A DNA stretch of 64,000 nucleotides from Labilibaculum antarcticum (GCF_002356295.1 NZ_AP018042.1:4806361-4870360), one strand, 5' to 3'; positions 43,485 through 52,721 are shown, numbered from the stretch's first letter. Made by a program: numbers and translations. The notes: generated by a model from the letters alone, not told the origin.

Positions 43485-44342
43485 CTAAGAATATTGCTTG
43501 TTATTGTACTTATTGCATCGTCTACTTTGGCGAATGCTATCGAACGTCCAGGTTTTGATAAAAAAAAGGATATTTTAATTGCTCAGTTTGATAGTAAACC
43601 CGACCCTGATGATATTCATGCACAAGCTGCTTTGGGTTGTATGCTATTGCATAAGGACCTTAAAGGTGTGGATTGTTTTGCGGTAGCTGGAGCCATTGGA
43701 ATCCAGGATGGAGAATTTATTGATTCGGGTGATTTATTTAATATGGTATTTGGCAAGAAGTGGACAAATGCGCATGCAGATTGGCAGGGCTCAGTACAAA
43801 TCATTACCGACAAAGTGATTTCAATATTAGAAAAAGGAGGAAAAGTTTGGGTTCAAGAAGCAGGACAATCGAACATTACGGCAGATTGGATTGTGGAAGT
43901 CCTAAAAATAGTTCCGGAGTCAACAGTGAAATCAAATGTAATTGTAGTGCAACATAGTAAGTGGAACGAAGACAAAACGGATTCTACCGACTTGGTTTAT
44001 GTGAAAGATAAAACCAGCTATTTTGCCATTGATGATGGAAATGCACCTACTGATGTAGATTGGGGAGACCGGGGATCGTATTCAACACCTGAATACAGAA
44101 ATAAAGACAGTAAATGGATTGAATTAGCAAAATCGTCTTCCAACAAAAAAGCAAAAAGATTATGGATTGAAGCTGATAGAGTTATTACCGAAATGTTCCC
44201 TAATGGGTTTGCAGAAGAGTGGTCGTACATCCATTATAATGGAGTAGACTATTCGGATTGTGTCGAGAATTGGTGGATTTTTAATATTGGTGAATTAGCT
44301 AACAACAATGCTAAATTTTGGAATCGATACGTTACAAATTAA
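43479..44342 (+). CDS. Secreted nucleoside-hydrolase-like protein, paralogue 2
   Basis: 287 residues with a signal peptide ending near TLANAIE. ILIAQFDSKPDPDDIHAQAA is close to the metal-binding start of nucleoside hydrolase-fold proteins. VQHSKWNED and DYSDCVENWWIFNIGE match the paralogue at 40542. The activity is unknown. It is probably transcribed from its own promoter, because its leader is a copy of the one in front of the flavodoxin-like gene at 10857, 32 kb away. It is followed by decayed DNA. Confidence 0.7.
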   Translation: MKLRILLVIVLIASSTLANAIERPGFDKKKDILIAQFDSKPDPDDIHAQAALGCMLLHKDLKGVDCFAVAGAIGIQDGEFIDSGDLFNMVFGKKWTNAHADWQGSVQIITDKVISILEKGGKVWVQEAGQSNITADWIVEVLKIVPESTVKSNVIVVQHSKWNEDKTDSTDLVYVKDKTSYFAIDDGNAPTDVDWGDRGSYSTPEYRNKDSKWIELAKSSSNKKAKRLWIEADRVITEMFPNGFAEEWSYIHYNGVDYSDCVENWWIFNIGELANNNAKFWNRYVTN

Positions 44343-44364
44343 GGTGTATTCTTTAATTATAATT

Positions 44365-44778
44365 TTTTTGTTGAGCGCATCGGATTTTTCGAATACTTCT
44401 ATGTGTTTACTTATATTAATGAACTTGTAAGCTACAATCCGGATTTAACTATTTTTGCTTCCCTCTGTAGTCCTCCGACCTAGGTGAAAAAAAGAGGTGA
44501 GATGGCTGGAATTGATCCAGTGAATGGACGCCTAATAAGGCGTGATAAAATATACAAGGCTTATGCTCGGTATTTTGTGAAGTATCTAAAATCATATGAA
44601 ACCTGCCTTTAAAGAAAACAATTTAACCACTGGAATTTATGCAGGTACATTCAGAGCAGCAGAGCGACTTGGCATGCATGTGTATATGGGACTTGAAGAT
44701 GCAAAAGACTTGGATGGAATTGGCATTCAATACATGGAAGCAAATCTAATTCTGGAAACTCAAATATCCGGGATTTAA
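44365..44778 (+). pseudogene. Decayed GH30-family glycosidase gene
   Basis: Fragments in changing frames resemble GH30 enzymes. SASDFSN near 44374 matches the GH30 ASDFS motif. In another frame INELVSYNPDLTIFASLCSP, then PT, an in-frame TAG at 44481-44483 where Trp is expected, and KIYKAYARYFVKYLKSYE match NPxLKIFASPWSPPxWMK and YQxYADYFVKFIxAYE. A third frame from 44596 (PAFKENNLTTGIYAGTF, then DLDGIGIQYME) fits the later part, with ~60 residues between lost. Frameshifts, a nonsense codon and an internal deletion make it non-functional. Confidence 0.55.
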
Positions 44779-45403
44779 AATGTTTCACACTGCAGGTAAT
44801 CTTATAGTATTTGGAAAAAAGATATAAAGCGAATGGTCAGAGGCTTGATTTTTTGGTTTTAAACAGGAGAAGGTAGATCAGCTCTGGATAATTCTGGCGG
44901 TAATAGGTGACTCCTCACGAGTTGCAAGCTTGGTACCTTACAATAGTGATAGTACTAGGTTGGAAATGATAAGAACATATAATAAACATTAAAATTTAGT
45001 GACGTAATTAGTTTAAAGAGGGTGTCCTTAATTTAGGTCATCCTCTTTTCTGTTTTTACGATCCCTGGTTTTTTAAATTTCATTTTAAGTGAAATTGAAA
45101 CAGATCTACCGAATAAATTTCACGATAGCTCTTTTTTTTATGGGGTATAATGGAAGAATGCTGATAATTTACTGCATTCATTTAAAATCCGGCAGGCATT
45201 AATTGATGCTAAACAGGAGATTAGCTCTGAATATGAATAAGGAAAGGTGATGAAAGCAATATATTAAAATGATTTGATCCCTGAAATTCAGCGGTATGGA
45301 CAATAGTTGCTTATTTGAAAGAAAATAAAAAGCAGGAAGTTTTTGTATTATGAATGTTTAGACTAATTTTAAATAAGGAAATTTAAATATTCACTAAAAA
45401 AGA
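44779..45403. other. Degenerate region after the GH30 remnant
   Basis: 625 bp with no intact frame. It may hold further gene debris of the polysaccharide locus. The only clear structure is a hairpin: AAAGAGGGTG (45014-45023) against CATCCTCTTT (45039-45048) followed by TCTGTTTTT, a terminator-like relative of the repeat at 5856-6562. Confidence 0.45.
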
Positions 45404-45898
45404 ATGGTTACCATGAAAACTTTGCAATTTAAAATTGGAACAGGCATAGTACTATTGTTCATGCTCTTAGTTGGTACTTCAAATAAAACGTATGCGCATT
45501 GCGAGATTCCTTGCGGTATTTACGCTGATTCTCTTCGGATAATCATGTTGTCGGAAGACATTGAAACGATTGAGAAAAGCATGAAAATGATCAATGAATT
45601 ATCATCAGCGGAAGAAGTAGATTACAATCAGTTGGTACGATGGATTACCAATAAAGAAGATCATGCTAATAAGATACAGAATATTGCGACTCAATATTTT
45701 ATGTTTCAACGACTGAAAGTTTCGGATGATGCTGAAGTACAAAAGAAAAATGCCAAGCTTTTGGCTGTTTTGCATGAAATTTGTGTTTATGCAATGAAAT
45801 CAAAACAAACAACCGACTTAAAATACATCGAAAAATTGAATGAGGCTGTTCATAATTTGTCTCATCTGTATTTTGGAGAGGAAAAGCATCATCATTAA
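45404..45898 (+). CDS. sodN: Exported nickel superoxide dismutase
   Basis: 164 residues. Residues 1-31 are a Sec signal peptide whose last residues are KTYA. The following residues are HCEIPCGIY, matching the Ni-hook of NiSOD (His1-Cys2-x-x-Pro-Cys6-Gly-x-Tyr9). Cleavage after Ala31 would expose His32 as the N-terminal nickel ligand, with Cys33 and Cys37 as thiolate ligands. Streptomyces NiSOD needs a dedicated SodX protease for that step; none is seen here, and signal peptidase could do it. The rest is helical like the four-helix NiSOD fold, with a His-rich end (EEKHHH). It removes superoxide in the periplasm. The ATG at 45413 is an alternative start. Confidence 0.85.
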   Translation: MVTMKTLQFKIGTGIVLLFMLLVGTSNKTYAHCEIPCGIYADSLRIIMLSEDIETIEKSMKMINELSSAEEVDYNQLVRWITNKEDHANKIQNIATQYFMFQRLKVSDDAEVQKKNAKLLAVLHEICVYAMKSKQTTDLKYIEKLNEAVHNLSHLYFGEEKHHH

Positions 45899-45954
45899 AA
45901 ATTAGGCCAGATGAATTGATTTGGGCCACAATTAGTCCAAATAGAATCTGAATC

Positions 45955-45987
45955 ATTGGGATTTTCACAAGTAGTGAGAATCCCAAT
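45955..45987 (+). terminator. Terminator of the Ni-SOD gene
   Basis: ATTGGGATTTTCAC (45955-45968) pairs with GTGAGAATCCCAAT (one mismatch), then TTTTTT. Confidence 0.85.
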
Positions 45988-45991
45988 TTTT

Positions 45992-47230
45992 TTATTCCTT
46001 TTCAAGTAAAATATAGGCGCCAAAAGTTTTATTCTGAAAAGGACTTACCAATGGTAGATATCCATTCATCCATTTTCCATCTTGCATTTCTAAAGGATGT
46101 TTCTCTGTCATTTCCAGATGAAACTGATCGAAACTTTCTTTGAATTGATTGAAGATTTTAAAAATTCCTTTTGTATCAGGATGAATTTTTTCGTTTAGAA
46201 AAAGAGCTAGAGTGCTCATGTTGTAACGAAGATTAATTTCTAAACACGGATGAATTTGAAGCTTCTCATCGTGATCTAAAACAAGCATGCAGTCAACTCC
46301 AAAATAACCCGTGTAGTTGGTTGCAATATCCGAAGCCGAAAGAACTTCCGACATGCAAGTCTGTAGTTCGGAAATACGGTTTTCATTTAAAAGTGTATCC
46401 ATTTCTGATGGAATACCGCCAAGGTAGTTACACAAATATTGCCCTTTCGAATTGGTATCAAAGAATCCTAAACCTAAATAGTTTAGTTTGCCTTTTTCAT
46501 CACAGTAATACTGAAGCGAAAAATCGAATTGTTTTTTTAAAAAAGGTTCAACCATAACATAAGATTGCGAGGCAATTACACTATTGATTGATTGAATAAT
46601 TGATTCGTTTAAAGTGGTATGCCGGAGAATTTGCAGACCTCTGCCTGCCGAGCTCAAGGGTGACTTAATTACAATCTGTTTCCATTTGTGCATTAGCTTT
46701 TCAACCTCAGCTACACTGGTGCAAACTTGTGCAGTCTGATCTATATCAATGAATAATGAACTATTATTGTGCTTAATTGCTTCTTTTACAACTTCCAGCG
46801 CTTTTTTACGACTGTATAAATCACGATGCTCTACTTTCCAGAATGCATTGGGCTGATTTAAAAAACGGCTGCTGCATGATTCTTTAAAAGGCTTCAAAAT
46901 ATGATGAATTCTTGGACTCCATCCCCAAGGATGAAGACTGTCTTTTGGCATTTTAATAAAATCGGAATCTGTTAATGCAAGTGTGAGTTGTTTGAAATTC
47001 GGTACAGATACTCCTGCATTTTCCAGGAGTTCCATAAATTTTTGATCTGGCATTTCATGAACCAATACGGTATCATTTTTATCCGCAAAAAACATCGGCA
47101 ATACATCCAAATCCTGTTTAAACTTGGTTAATGTTTTGTTGGGCATAAAACTAACTGTTCCGTTGGCAATGGCCATTTCGCAGGTAGGATTGTAAATAAA
47201 TATTTTGGGAGCAATATCTGTTGGCATCAT
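45992..47230 (-). CDS. ATP-grasp-like protein of unknown function
   Basis: 412 residues, no signal peptide. The centre and C-terminal part show ATP-grasp features: IVIKSPLSSAGRGLQIL (ATP-binding Lys and Gly-rich loop), VMVEPFLKKQFDFSLQYYCD, TGYFGVDCMLV and the metal-ligand strand HPCLEINLRYNMSTLAL. The N-terminal third (IFIYNPTCEMAIANGTVSF) looks like a pre-ATP-grasp domain and is conserved-looking but unfamiliar. The reaction is probably an ATP-dependent carboxylate-amine ligation; the substrate is unknown. It is divergent from sfsA and convergent with sodN. Confidence 0.7.
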   Translation of the reverse strand: MMPTDIAPKIFIYNPTCEMAIANGTVSFMPNKTLTKFKQDLDVLPMFFADKNDTVLVHEMPDQKFMELLENAGVSVPNFKQLTLALTDSDFIKMPKDSLHPWGWSPRIHHILKPFKESCSSRFLNQPNAFWKVEHRDLYSRKKALEVVKEAIKHNNSSLFIDIDQTAQVCTSVAEVEKLMHKWKQIVIKSPLSSAGRGLQILRHTTLNESIIQSINSVIASQSYVMVEPFLKKQFDFSLQYYCDEKGKLNYLGLGFFDTNSKGQYLCNYLGGIPSEMDTLLNENRISELQTCMSEVLSASDIATNYTGYFGVDCMLVLDHDEKLQIHPCLEINLRYNMSTLALFLNEKIHPDTKGIFKIFNQFKESFDQFHLEMTEKHPLEMQDGKWMNGYLPLVSPFQNKTFGAYILLEKE

Positions 47231-47305
47231 TCTAATTCAGTTCATTTTGCATCACAAAAGTAGGAGAAATCTGCTTATCTTTGGTTTTCCAACAAAAATA
47301 GATGT

Positions 47306-48001
47306 ATGATTTTCCCTAATAAACTAGTGCATGGTCGATTAATAAAGCGATACAAAAGATTTTTAGCTGATGTTGTGTTGGATAATGGGGATATTGTTGT
47401 GGCGCACACCTCTAATTCGGGAAGCATGAAGTCTTGTTTGGAAGAAGGTGCAGAGGTGTACTTGACTTACGTGGATGATCCCAAACGGAAAACAAAGTAC
47501 ACTTGGGAAATGATCAAGATTAACGATTCTTGGGTAGGGATTAATACGCTTGTTCCAAATCAACTGGTTTACGAAGCTGTAAAAAATCAAGAATTTGTTG
47601 CTTTAAGAGAATATTCGTTCGTAAAAAGAGAAGTGAAATTTGACGATAGCCGATTTGATGTTTTTGCTTCGAATGAGGACGAAGAATGCTTTATCGAAGT
47701 AAAAAATGTGAGCATGAAAGTGGGTGAGTACGCTCGTTTTCCGGATGCTGTGACTACTCGAGGTAAAAAGCATCTTAATACCTTAATGAAGGTGAAGAAA
47801 GAGGGCAAAAGAGCTGTGATGGTTTATGTTATTCAGCGAACAGATGTTAGTAAATTTGCTCCTGCATTTGATATCGATCTTGAATATGCAAAAACTTTAA
47901 ACGAAGCCTTTGAGTATGGAGTGGAGCTTTATGCTATCCAAGCAATTGTTACGCCGGAACAGGTTGAACTGGGGGAACTATTGCCTATCGAATTGGAATA
48001 A
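47306..48001 (+). CDS. sfsA: SfsA family protein (sugar fermentation stimulation protein)
   Basis: 231 residues. An N-terminal OB-like domain (LVHGRLIKRYKRFLADVVLD, VVAHTSNSGSMKSCLEEGAE) is followed by a restriction-endonuclease-like fold: FIEVKNVSM, FPDAVTTRGKKHLNTLM and GKRAVMVYVIQRTDV. The E-x-K and D residues of the nuclease core are present. SfsA was named for maltose metabolism in E. coli and binds DNA; a nuclease role is suggested by its fold. Three further genes follow in the same direction with short gaps (42 and 20 bp), a possible operon. Confidence 0.93.
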   Translation: MIFPNKLVHGRLIKRYKRFLADVVLDNGDIVVAHTSNSGSMKSCLEEGAEVYLTYVDDPKRKTKYTWEMIKINDSWVGINTLVPNQLVYEAVKNQEFVALREYSFVKREVKFDDSRFDVFASNEDEECFIEVKNVSMKVGEYARFPDAVTTRGKKHLNTLMKVKKEGKRAVMVYVIQRTDVSKFAPAFDIDLEYAKTLNEAFEYGVELYAIQAIVTPEQVELGELLPIELE

Positions 48002-48043
48002 GGACTTAAACTAAGTACTTTTGTCAGCTTAAAAAGATAGAAC

Positions 48044-48577
48044 ATGAACGATAAGGCACAAAACGAATTGGGAAAATATCGCGAACTGAGAAATGAAGTG
48101 AGCGAATTGAGTGATCAGCTGGCCAAACTGCACAAAGATGAAATGGCTTGTAAAAAAGGATGTTCGGAGTGTTGTATGCACTTTTCGGTTTTGCCGGTTG
48201 AGTATTTTAGTATCCTACAGGAATTAAAAGCAAACCCACCACAGCAACATTTGGAGTTGGACGAAGAGGCTGACGACTGCAATTTCCTAATCGACGATTT
48301 GTGTCAAATATACGAAGCCCGACCATTTATTTGTCGTACACACGGATTGCCATTACTATTTATGAGTCTGGATGGCAATGATTGGGAATTATCGACTTGT
48401 CCGCTTAATTTTACTGATTTTGATGAATTTCATAGTGAAAACACCTATCCTCAGGATACCTACAACAGTAAATTATTCTTAATTAATCAGGAATTTGTAA
48501 AGAATTATGAAGCTGAAAAATTTGGCGATTTCGATATGATTTCAATCAATCGTTTGGTTACCGATCTGAAAAAATAA
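48044..48577 (+). CDS. YkgJ-type cysteine-cluster protein
   Basis: 177 residues. MACKKGCSECCMHFSVLP carries the CxxxCxxCC cluster of the CxxCxxCC/YkgJ family, and CNFLIDDLCQIYEARPFICR with TCPLNF gives the remaining cysteines, probably a zinc- or iron-binding site. N-terminal ~30 residues are a charged helix. The function is not established for the family; some members are linked to metal handling. It lies 42 bp after sfsA and 20 bp before the next gene. Confidence 0.85.
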   Translation: MNDKAQNELGKYRELRNEVSELSDQLAKLHKDEMACKKGCSECCMHFSVLPVEYFSILQELKANPPQQHLELDEEADDCNFLIDDLCQIYEARPFICRTHGLPLLFMSLDGNDWELSTCPLNFTDFDEFHSENTYPQDTYNSKLFLINQEFVKNYEAEKFGDFDMISINRLVTDLKK

Positions 48578-48597
48578 ATTTTGCATAAACTACAAAT

Positions 48598-48972
48598 ATG
48601 GCAGAAGTTGAGTATCGACTAATTGAATCGAATAAGCATACAATTATTGTGCGTGAATTTTTTGGGGATGTTGAAGTTTCGGATGTGACTGAATCCTTCA
48701 AATACATTTTTAAGGAATATGCAGAACTAAATATTGTGGGTATTATTACCGATTTAACTCAAGCTAATTTTAAAATTGGAATTAAGGAGTTCCCGAAAAT
48801 TTTACAATTCATTCTTCAGAATAAGAAGTTGTTTAATTTAAAAATGGCTGTGATTGCCGATACTCCCGAGAAAACAGTTTTTCCTATGCTTGCTCAAGTC
48901 AGATTTAAGTTCCTACCTGTGAAACCTTTCACGACCATGCAAGCTGCTGTTCAGTGGATGAATGAAGCCTAA
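48598..48972 (+). CDS. Small STAS/SpoIIAA-like protein
   Basis: 124 residues with an alternating beta-alpha pattern: TIIVREFFGDVEVSDVTESF, NIVGIITDLTQANFKIGIKE, KMAVIADTPEKTVFPMLAQV and a C-terminal helix with AAVQWMNEA. This resembles SpoIIAA-like/STAS domains that bind partner proteins or lipids. The assignment is by pattern only. It is probably the third gene of the sfsA cluster. Confidence 0.6.
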   Translation: MAEVEYRLIESNKHTIIVREFFGDVEVSDVTESFKYIFKEYAELNIVGIITDLTQANFKIGIKEFPKILQFILQNKKLFNLKMAVIADTPEKTVFPMLAQVRFKFLPVKPFTTMQAAVQWMNEA

Positions 48973-49167
48973 TTAATGGTACTTTTTATTTTTAGTGACA
49001 GATTGTTAAGGATTGAAAAAGTCCATTTCTATTGTTTTAGAAGTGCTTACTCTTAGCGAATTTTAAAAACTCTTATTGGATGTTGTACCGATTAATTTTG
49101 GAAATAAGCTAAATTCTGTTGTAACTTAGGATACCGAGTGGAGGTTTAATTCTTAAAATTTCAGGTT

Positions 49168-49755
49168 ATGGGAGCAATGAAAATTACACCAACGAATGAT
49201 TTATTGAAGAAAGATATTCTAAATATTGCGTTAGAAATTTTTGTGAGAGATGGTTATTTCTCGACAACAGGAGCTATGATTGCAAGTGAAGTTGGTATTA
49301 GTGAAGAGAAGTTGTTTTCTCTTTTCAAGACCAAAGAGTATCTTTTGCACACGATAGTTGCTGAAGCGGTACATATGATATTCGATGGTATCGATCCAAA
49401 TCAAGATGGTAAGTTATTAGAAGTTGAGTTGCTGTTTTTTATTAATGATTATTTCGATTCTATTGAAAAAAATCTTGAATTTTTTAAGCTATTCTATTCT
49501 TTAAGATTTCAGCCTGGAGTTGTTGAGGAGTACAGGCAGGAACTACACAAAATTGCAACTTCGAAATTTAAAATGATCGTTGACTATTTTAGAAAGGAGG
49601 GGGCTGAAAATCCAAAGATGGAAACACGTTTTCTTGCCTCGATGCTGGACGGGATTGCCATGAATTTTGTTCTGGAGCCCGATGGTTATCCAATTGATGA
49701 AATGCAACAGAAAGTCTTAAATATGTACATGAAAAAGGCTGAATACGAAGATTAA
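49168..49755 (+). CDS. TetR/AcrR-family transcriptional regulator
   Basis: 195 residues. An N-terminal helix-turn-helix: KDILNIALEIFVRDGYFSTT, then GAMIASEVGISEEKLFSLFK and EYLLHTIVAEA. The C-terminal ligand-binding helices are not specific. TetR proteins usually repress a neighbouring transport or metabolic gene; here the flanking genes are convergent (M3 peptidase) or unrelated, so the target is unclear. Confidence 0.9.
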   Translation: MGAMKITPTNDLLKKDILNIALEIFVRDGYFSTTGAMIASEVGISEEKLFSLFKTKEYLLHTIVAEAVHMIFDGIDPNQDGKLLEVELLFFINDYFDSIEKNLEFFKLFYSLRFQPGVVEEYRQELHKIATSKFKMIVDYFRKEGAENPKMETRFLASMLDGIAMNFVLEPDGYPIDEMQQKVLNMYMKKAEYED

Positions 49756-49804
49756 TTTTGATCCCAAAAAACCTTGCTTTTCCATTACGAATTACCCAGA
49801 CATA

Positions 49805-49837
49805 AAAAATCCGGTTCACAATGTGAACCGGATTTTT
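49805..49837. terminator. Bidirectional terminator between tetR and dcp
   Basis: AAAAATCCGGTTCAC (49805-49819) pairs perfectly with GTGAACCGGATTTTT (49823-49837). A-rich and T-rich flanks suit both strands. Confidence 0.9.
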
Positions 49838-49881
49838 ATATTTTGAATTTTGTAAATCAGCTAAAAGCTATAGTTTACAAA

Positions 49882-51996
49882 TTATTTTAAACCACGTTTG
49901 ATTAATAATGCATCAATACTAGGTTCTGCACCTCTGAATCGTTTGTACAATACCATTGGATCTTCAGAACCACCTTTAGCCAATACGTTATCGCGGAAAG
50001 CTTTTGCAGTTTCTTTGTTGAATAAACCAGTTTCCTTGAATGCTTGAAAAGCATCAGAATCCAATACGCCAGCCCAAATGTAAGCGTAGTATCCAGCAGA
50101 GTATCCACCAGCAAAAATGTGATTGAAATAAGTTGAACGATATCTAGGATAGATTTCAGAAATTAATCCTAGTTCATCTAAATATTTTTTCTCGAAAGTC
50201 ATTACATCTTCTGTTAACTCTTCAGTTAATGTATGATATTTCATATCCAACATGGAAGCGGCTAAGTATTCAACTGTTGCAAATCCTTGATTGAATTTAC
50301 CAGCATCTTGAATTTTCTTCACCAATTCAACAGGAATTACTTCACCTGTTTTATAATGTTTAGCATAAAGTGCCAACATTTCTGGTTCAAAACACCAGTT
50401 TTCCATTACCTGAGATGGAAGCTCAACAAAATCGCGGGAAACTGAAGTTCCAGACAACATGTTGTATTTGCATTTCGATAAGAATCCGTGTAGAGCATGA
50501 CCAAATTCGTGGAATAAAGTTTCTACTTCGTCTGGAGTTAATAGAGAAGGAGTATCACCAACAGGTTTTGTAAAGTTACAAATGTTCATGATAATCGGAC
50601 TAACAGACTTATCAGTACCAAAACCTGACTCCTTACGGAATGAACTCATCCAGGCACCACCTCTTTTCGAAGCACGTGGGTGATAATCCGCGTAGAAAAT
50701 ACCAATGTGTGTTCCATCCGCTTCCTGCAACTCAAACACTTGATTTTCAGGATTGAATTTAGCAATATCAGTACGTGGAATGAATTTGATTCCATATAAT
50801 TTAGTCGCTAAAGTAAAAGCACCGTCACGAACATTGTTGATTTCGAAGTATGGTTTTAATTCCTCTTCATCTAAATCGTATTTCGCCTTTTTTACTTTAT
50901 CTGAATAAAACCACCAATCCCAAGAAGCCAGCTTGAATTTTCCACCTTCTTGATCGATTACCTTTTGCATTTCAAGAACCTCTTTTTTTGCATTTGGCAA
51001 GGCTGCTGCCCAAAGTTGATTCAATAATTTAAATGCATTTTCAGGAGTTTTAGCCATGTTCTTTTCAAGAACAAATTCTGCATGGTTTTTGAATCCAAAT
51101 AACTGAGCACGCTTAAGACGTAGATTTATAATTTTCTTGGCAATCTCTTTGTTATCGAACTCATTGTTATTGTTACCACGATTCACATATCCCATGTATA
51201 ATTTTTCTCTCAAGTCGCGATTCTCAGCGTATTGAAGGAAAGGAAGCATACTTGGCTTTTGAGTCGTAAACATCCATTTACCCTCTTTACCATCTGATTT
51301 TGCAGTTTCAGCAGCAGCACCAACAACACCTGCAGGTAAACCAGCAAGATCTTTTTCGTTGTCAATCACCAATTTAAAATTGTTTGTCTCGGCTAAAATA
51401 TTGTCACCAAATTGCAGTGTTAAAGCTGAAAGTTCTGAATCGATAGCACGTAATTGGTTTTTCTCATCATCAGCAAGATTTGCTCCGCTACGAACAAAAC
51501 CACTGTAGATTTTATCCAGCATGCTTTGTTCTTCAACAGAAAGATCCAATTCATCCATTTGATCGTAAACAGACTTAATTCTTTTGAATAAGTTTTCATT
51601 CAAACTAATATCAGCACTGTACTTTGTCATTAATGGAGACAATCTTTTTGCAAGAGCTGCAATAGAATCAGTGTTTTCAGATCCTTTAATATTATAAAAT
51701 ACATCGCTTACTTTATCAAGTAATGCACCAGACTTTTCGTAGGTAATAATTGTATTTTCGAAAGTCGGAGCCTCTTTGCTGTTAGCAATAGCATCAATTT
51801 CAAGCAAACCTTGTTTCATGCCTTCCATGAAGGCGGGTTCGTAATGCTCAAATTTAATTAAATCAAATGGAGCTGTTTGATGTGGTGTGTCGTAGGCTGC
51901 AAAGAACGGATTGTCAGTCTTTTGCTCGCTTTTGTTACTATTACAGGCGGTTAAACCGATACCTGCAACAAGTACATAAATAAAAGTCTTTTTCAC
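49882..51996 (-). CDS. dcp: M3-family dipeptidyl carboxypeptidase lipoprotein
   Basis: 704 residues. The lipobox is GIGLTACNSN, lipidated Cys ~18, so it faces the periplasm. The domain is M3A thimet/Dcp-like: TLFHEFGHALHGF gives the zinc ligands His496 and His500 with catalytic Glu497, and the third ligand Glu follows ~25 residues later in VELPSQVMENW. The C-terminal IFAGGYSAGYYAYIWAGVLDSD is typical of Dcp/OpdA. It removes dipeptides from peptide C-termini. This is the second M3 enzyme of the window, distinct from the PepF-like one at the left edge. Confidence 0.95.
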   Translation of the reverse strand: MKKTFIYVLVAGIGLTACNSNKSEQKTDNPFFAAYDTPHQTAPFDLIKFEHYEPAFMEGMKQGLLEIDAIANSKEAPTFENTIITYEKSGALLDKVSDVFYNIKGSENTDSIAALAKRLSPLMTKYSADISLNENLFKRIKSVYDQMDELDLSVEEQSMLDKIYSGFVRSGANLADDEKNQLRAIDSELSALTLQFGDNILAETNNFKLVIDNEKDLAGLPAGVVGAAAETAKSDGKEGKWMFTTQKPSMLPFLQYAENRDLREKLYMGYVNRGNNNNEFDNKEIAKKIINLRLKRAQLFGFKNHAEFVLEKNMAKTPENAFKLLNQLWAAALPNAKKEVLEMQKVIDQEGGKFKLASWDWWFYSDKVKKAKYDLDEEELKPYFEINNVRDGAFTLATKLYGIKFIPRTDIAKFNPENQVFELQEADGTHIGIFYADYHPRASKRGGAWMSSFRKESGFGTDKSVSPIIMNICNFTKPVGDTPSLLTPDEVETLFHEFGHALHGFLSKCKYNMLSGTSVSRDFVELPSQVMENWCFEPEMLALYAKHYKTGEVIPVELVKKIQDAGKFNQGFATVEYLAASMLDMKYHTLTEELTEDVMTFEKKYLDELGLISEIYPRYRSTYFNHIFAGGYSAGYYAYIWAGVLDSDAFQAFKETGLFNKETAKAFRDNVLAKGGSEDPMVLYKRFRGAEPSIDALLIKRGLK

Positions 51997-52222
51997 GTTG
52001 TTAGGTGTTAGTATTAGTACTTATAGAATGTTTGCCTGCCAAATTAATAAAATTTGATAGGTTTTCCTTATGATTTGTTTAGTTTTCGCAACATATTCGT
52101 TGCAATTTAGAATCAAAATATGCGAAATGGGAAAAGTGGAAGGGGAGTTGTTGGTAAGCTTAACTATTTTAAATAATAGTTAATTTTGATGCCTGAGGAG
52201 ATGGTCAGATATTTATCTTTCT

Positions 52223-52672
52223 TTAAAGCAGCTTTTTTCTGGGCGTCTTATTATTTGAATTCTTTTTTTGCTTTTCAGAGTCCCGGTTTTCACTCTTTGG
52301 TGAAAAGCTAAGGTAAAATGCGATCCATAGTATGAATAAAACAACCGAAACCGAAGCGTATTTGTTAAAATAAAATCCTTTTATTGAGAAAATGATCGCA
52401 TCTTGAGGATCTTCCTTTGAGTGAAGAATCTGAAATTTCTTGCCAATAGGATATTCAACATTTTCAGGACCTCTAAGAACATATTTCTTTTGATTCGCTT
52501 CGTAGGCAATAACAGAATAAAAAGACAGCAACATGCCGCTCTTTTCTTCAATAATCTTTACAACAACACCTTCTGTTTTTTCACCAGATACAATTAGTTT
52601 CCAATTTCCATAAATGGGAATTAGCAATATCAAAATCGTTATAATAAGAAATTTGGATCCTGAAAGTTTCAT
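52223..52672 (-). CDS. DUF3592-like membrane protein
   Basis: 149 residues. An N-terminal membrane helix (FLIITILILLIPIYGNWKL), an extracellular beta domain (TEGVVVKIIEE, FYSVIAYEANQKKYVLRG) and a second helix (YASVSVVLFILWIAFYLSF) precede a strongly basic tail rich in Lys, Asn and Arg. This order resembles DUF3592 proteins, whose function is unknown. It is not close to other genes on its strand. Confidence 0.6.
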   Translation of the reverse strand: MKLSGSKFLIITILILLIPIYGNWKLIVSGEKTEGVVVKIIEEKSGMLLSFYSVIAYEANQKKYVLRGPENVEYPIGKKFQILHSKEDPQDAIIFSIKGFYFNKYASVSVVLFILWIAFYLSFSPKSENRDSEKQKKNSNNKTPRKKLL

Positions 52673-52721
52673 CGTGTACAGATATTTAGCGGTAATAAAT
52701 ATAAGGAAATTTATACAAAAA

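Noticed and set aside
43760-43957. 65-codon frame inside the nucleoside-hydrolase-like gene
   Set aside because: Shadow of the well-supported frame from 43479, which has a signal peptide and a paralogue.
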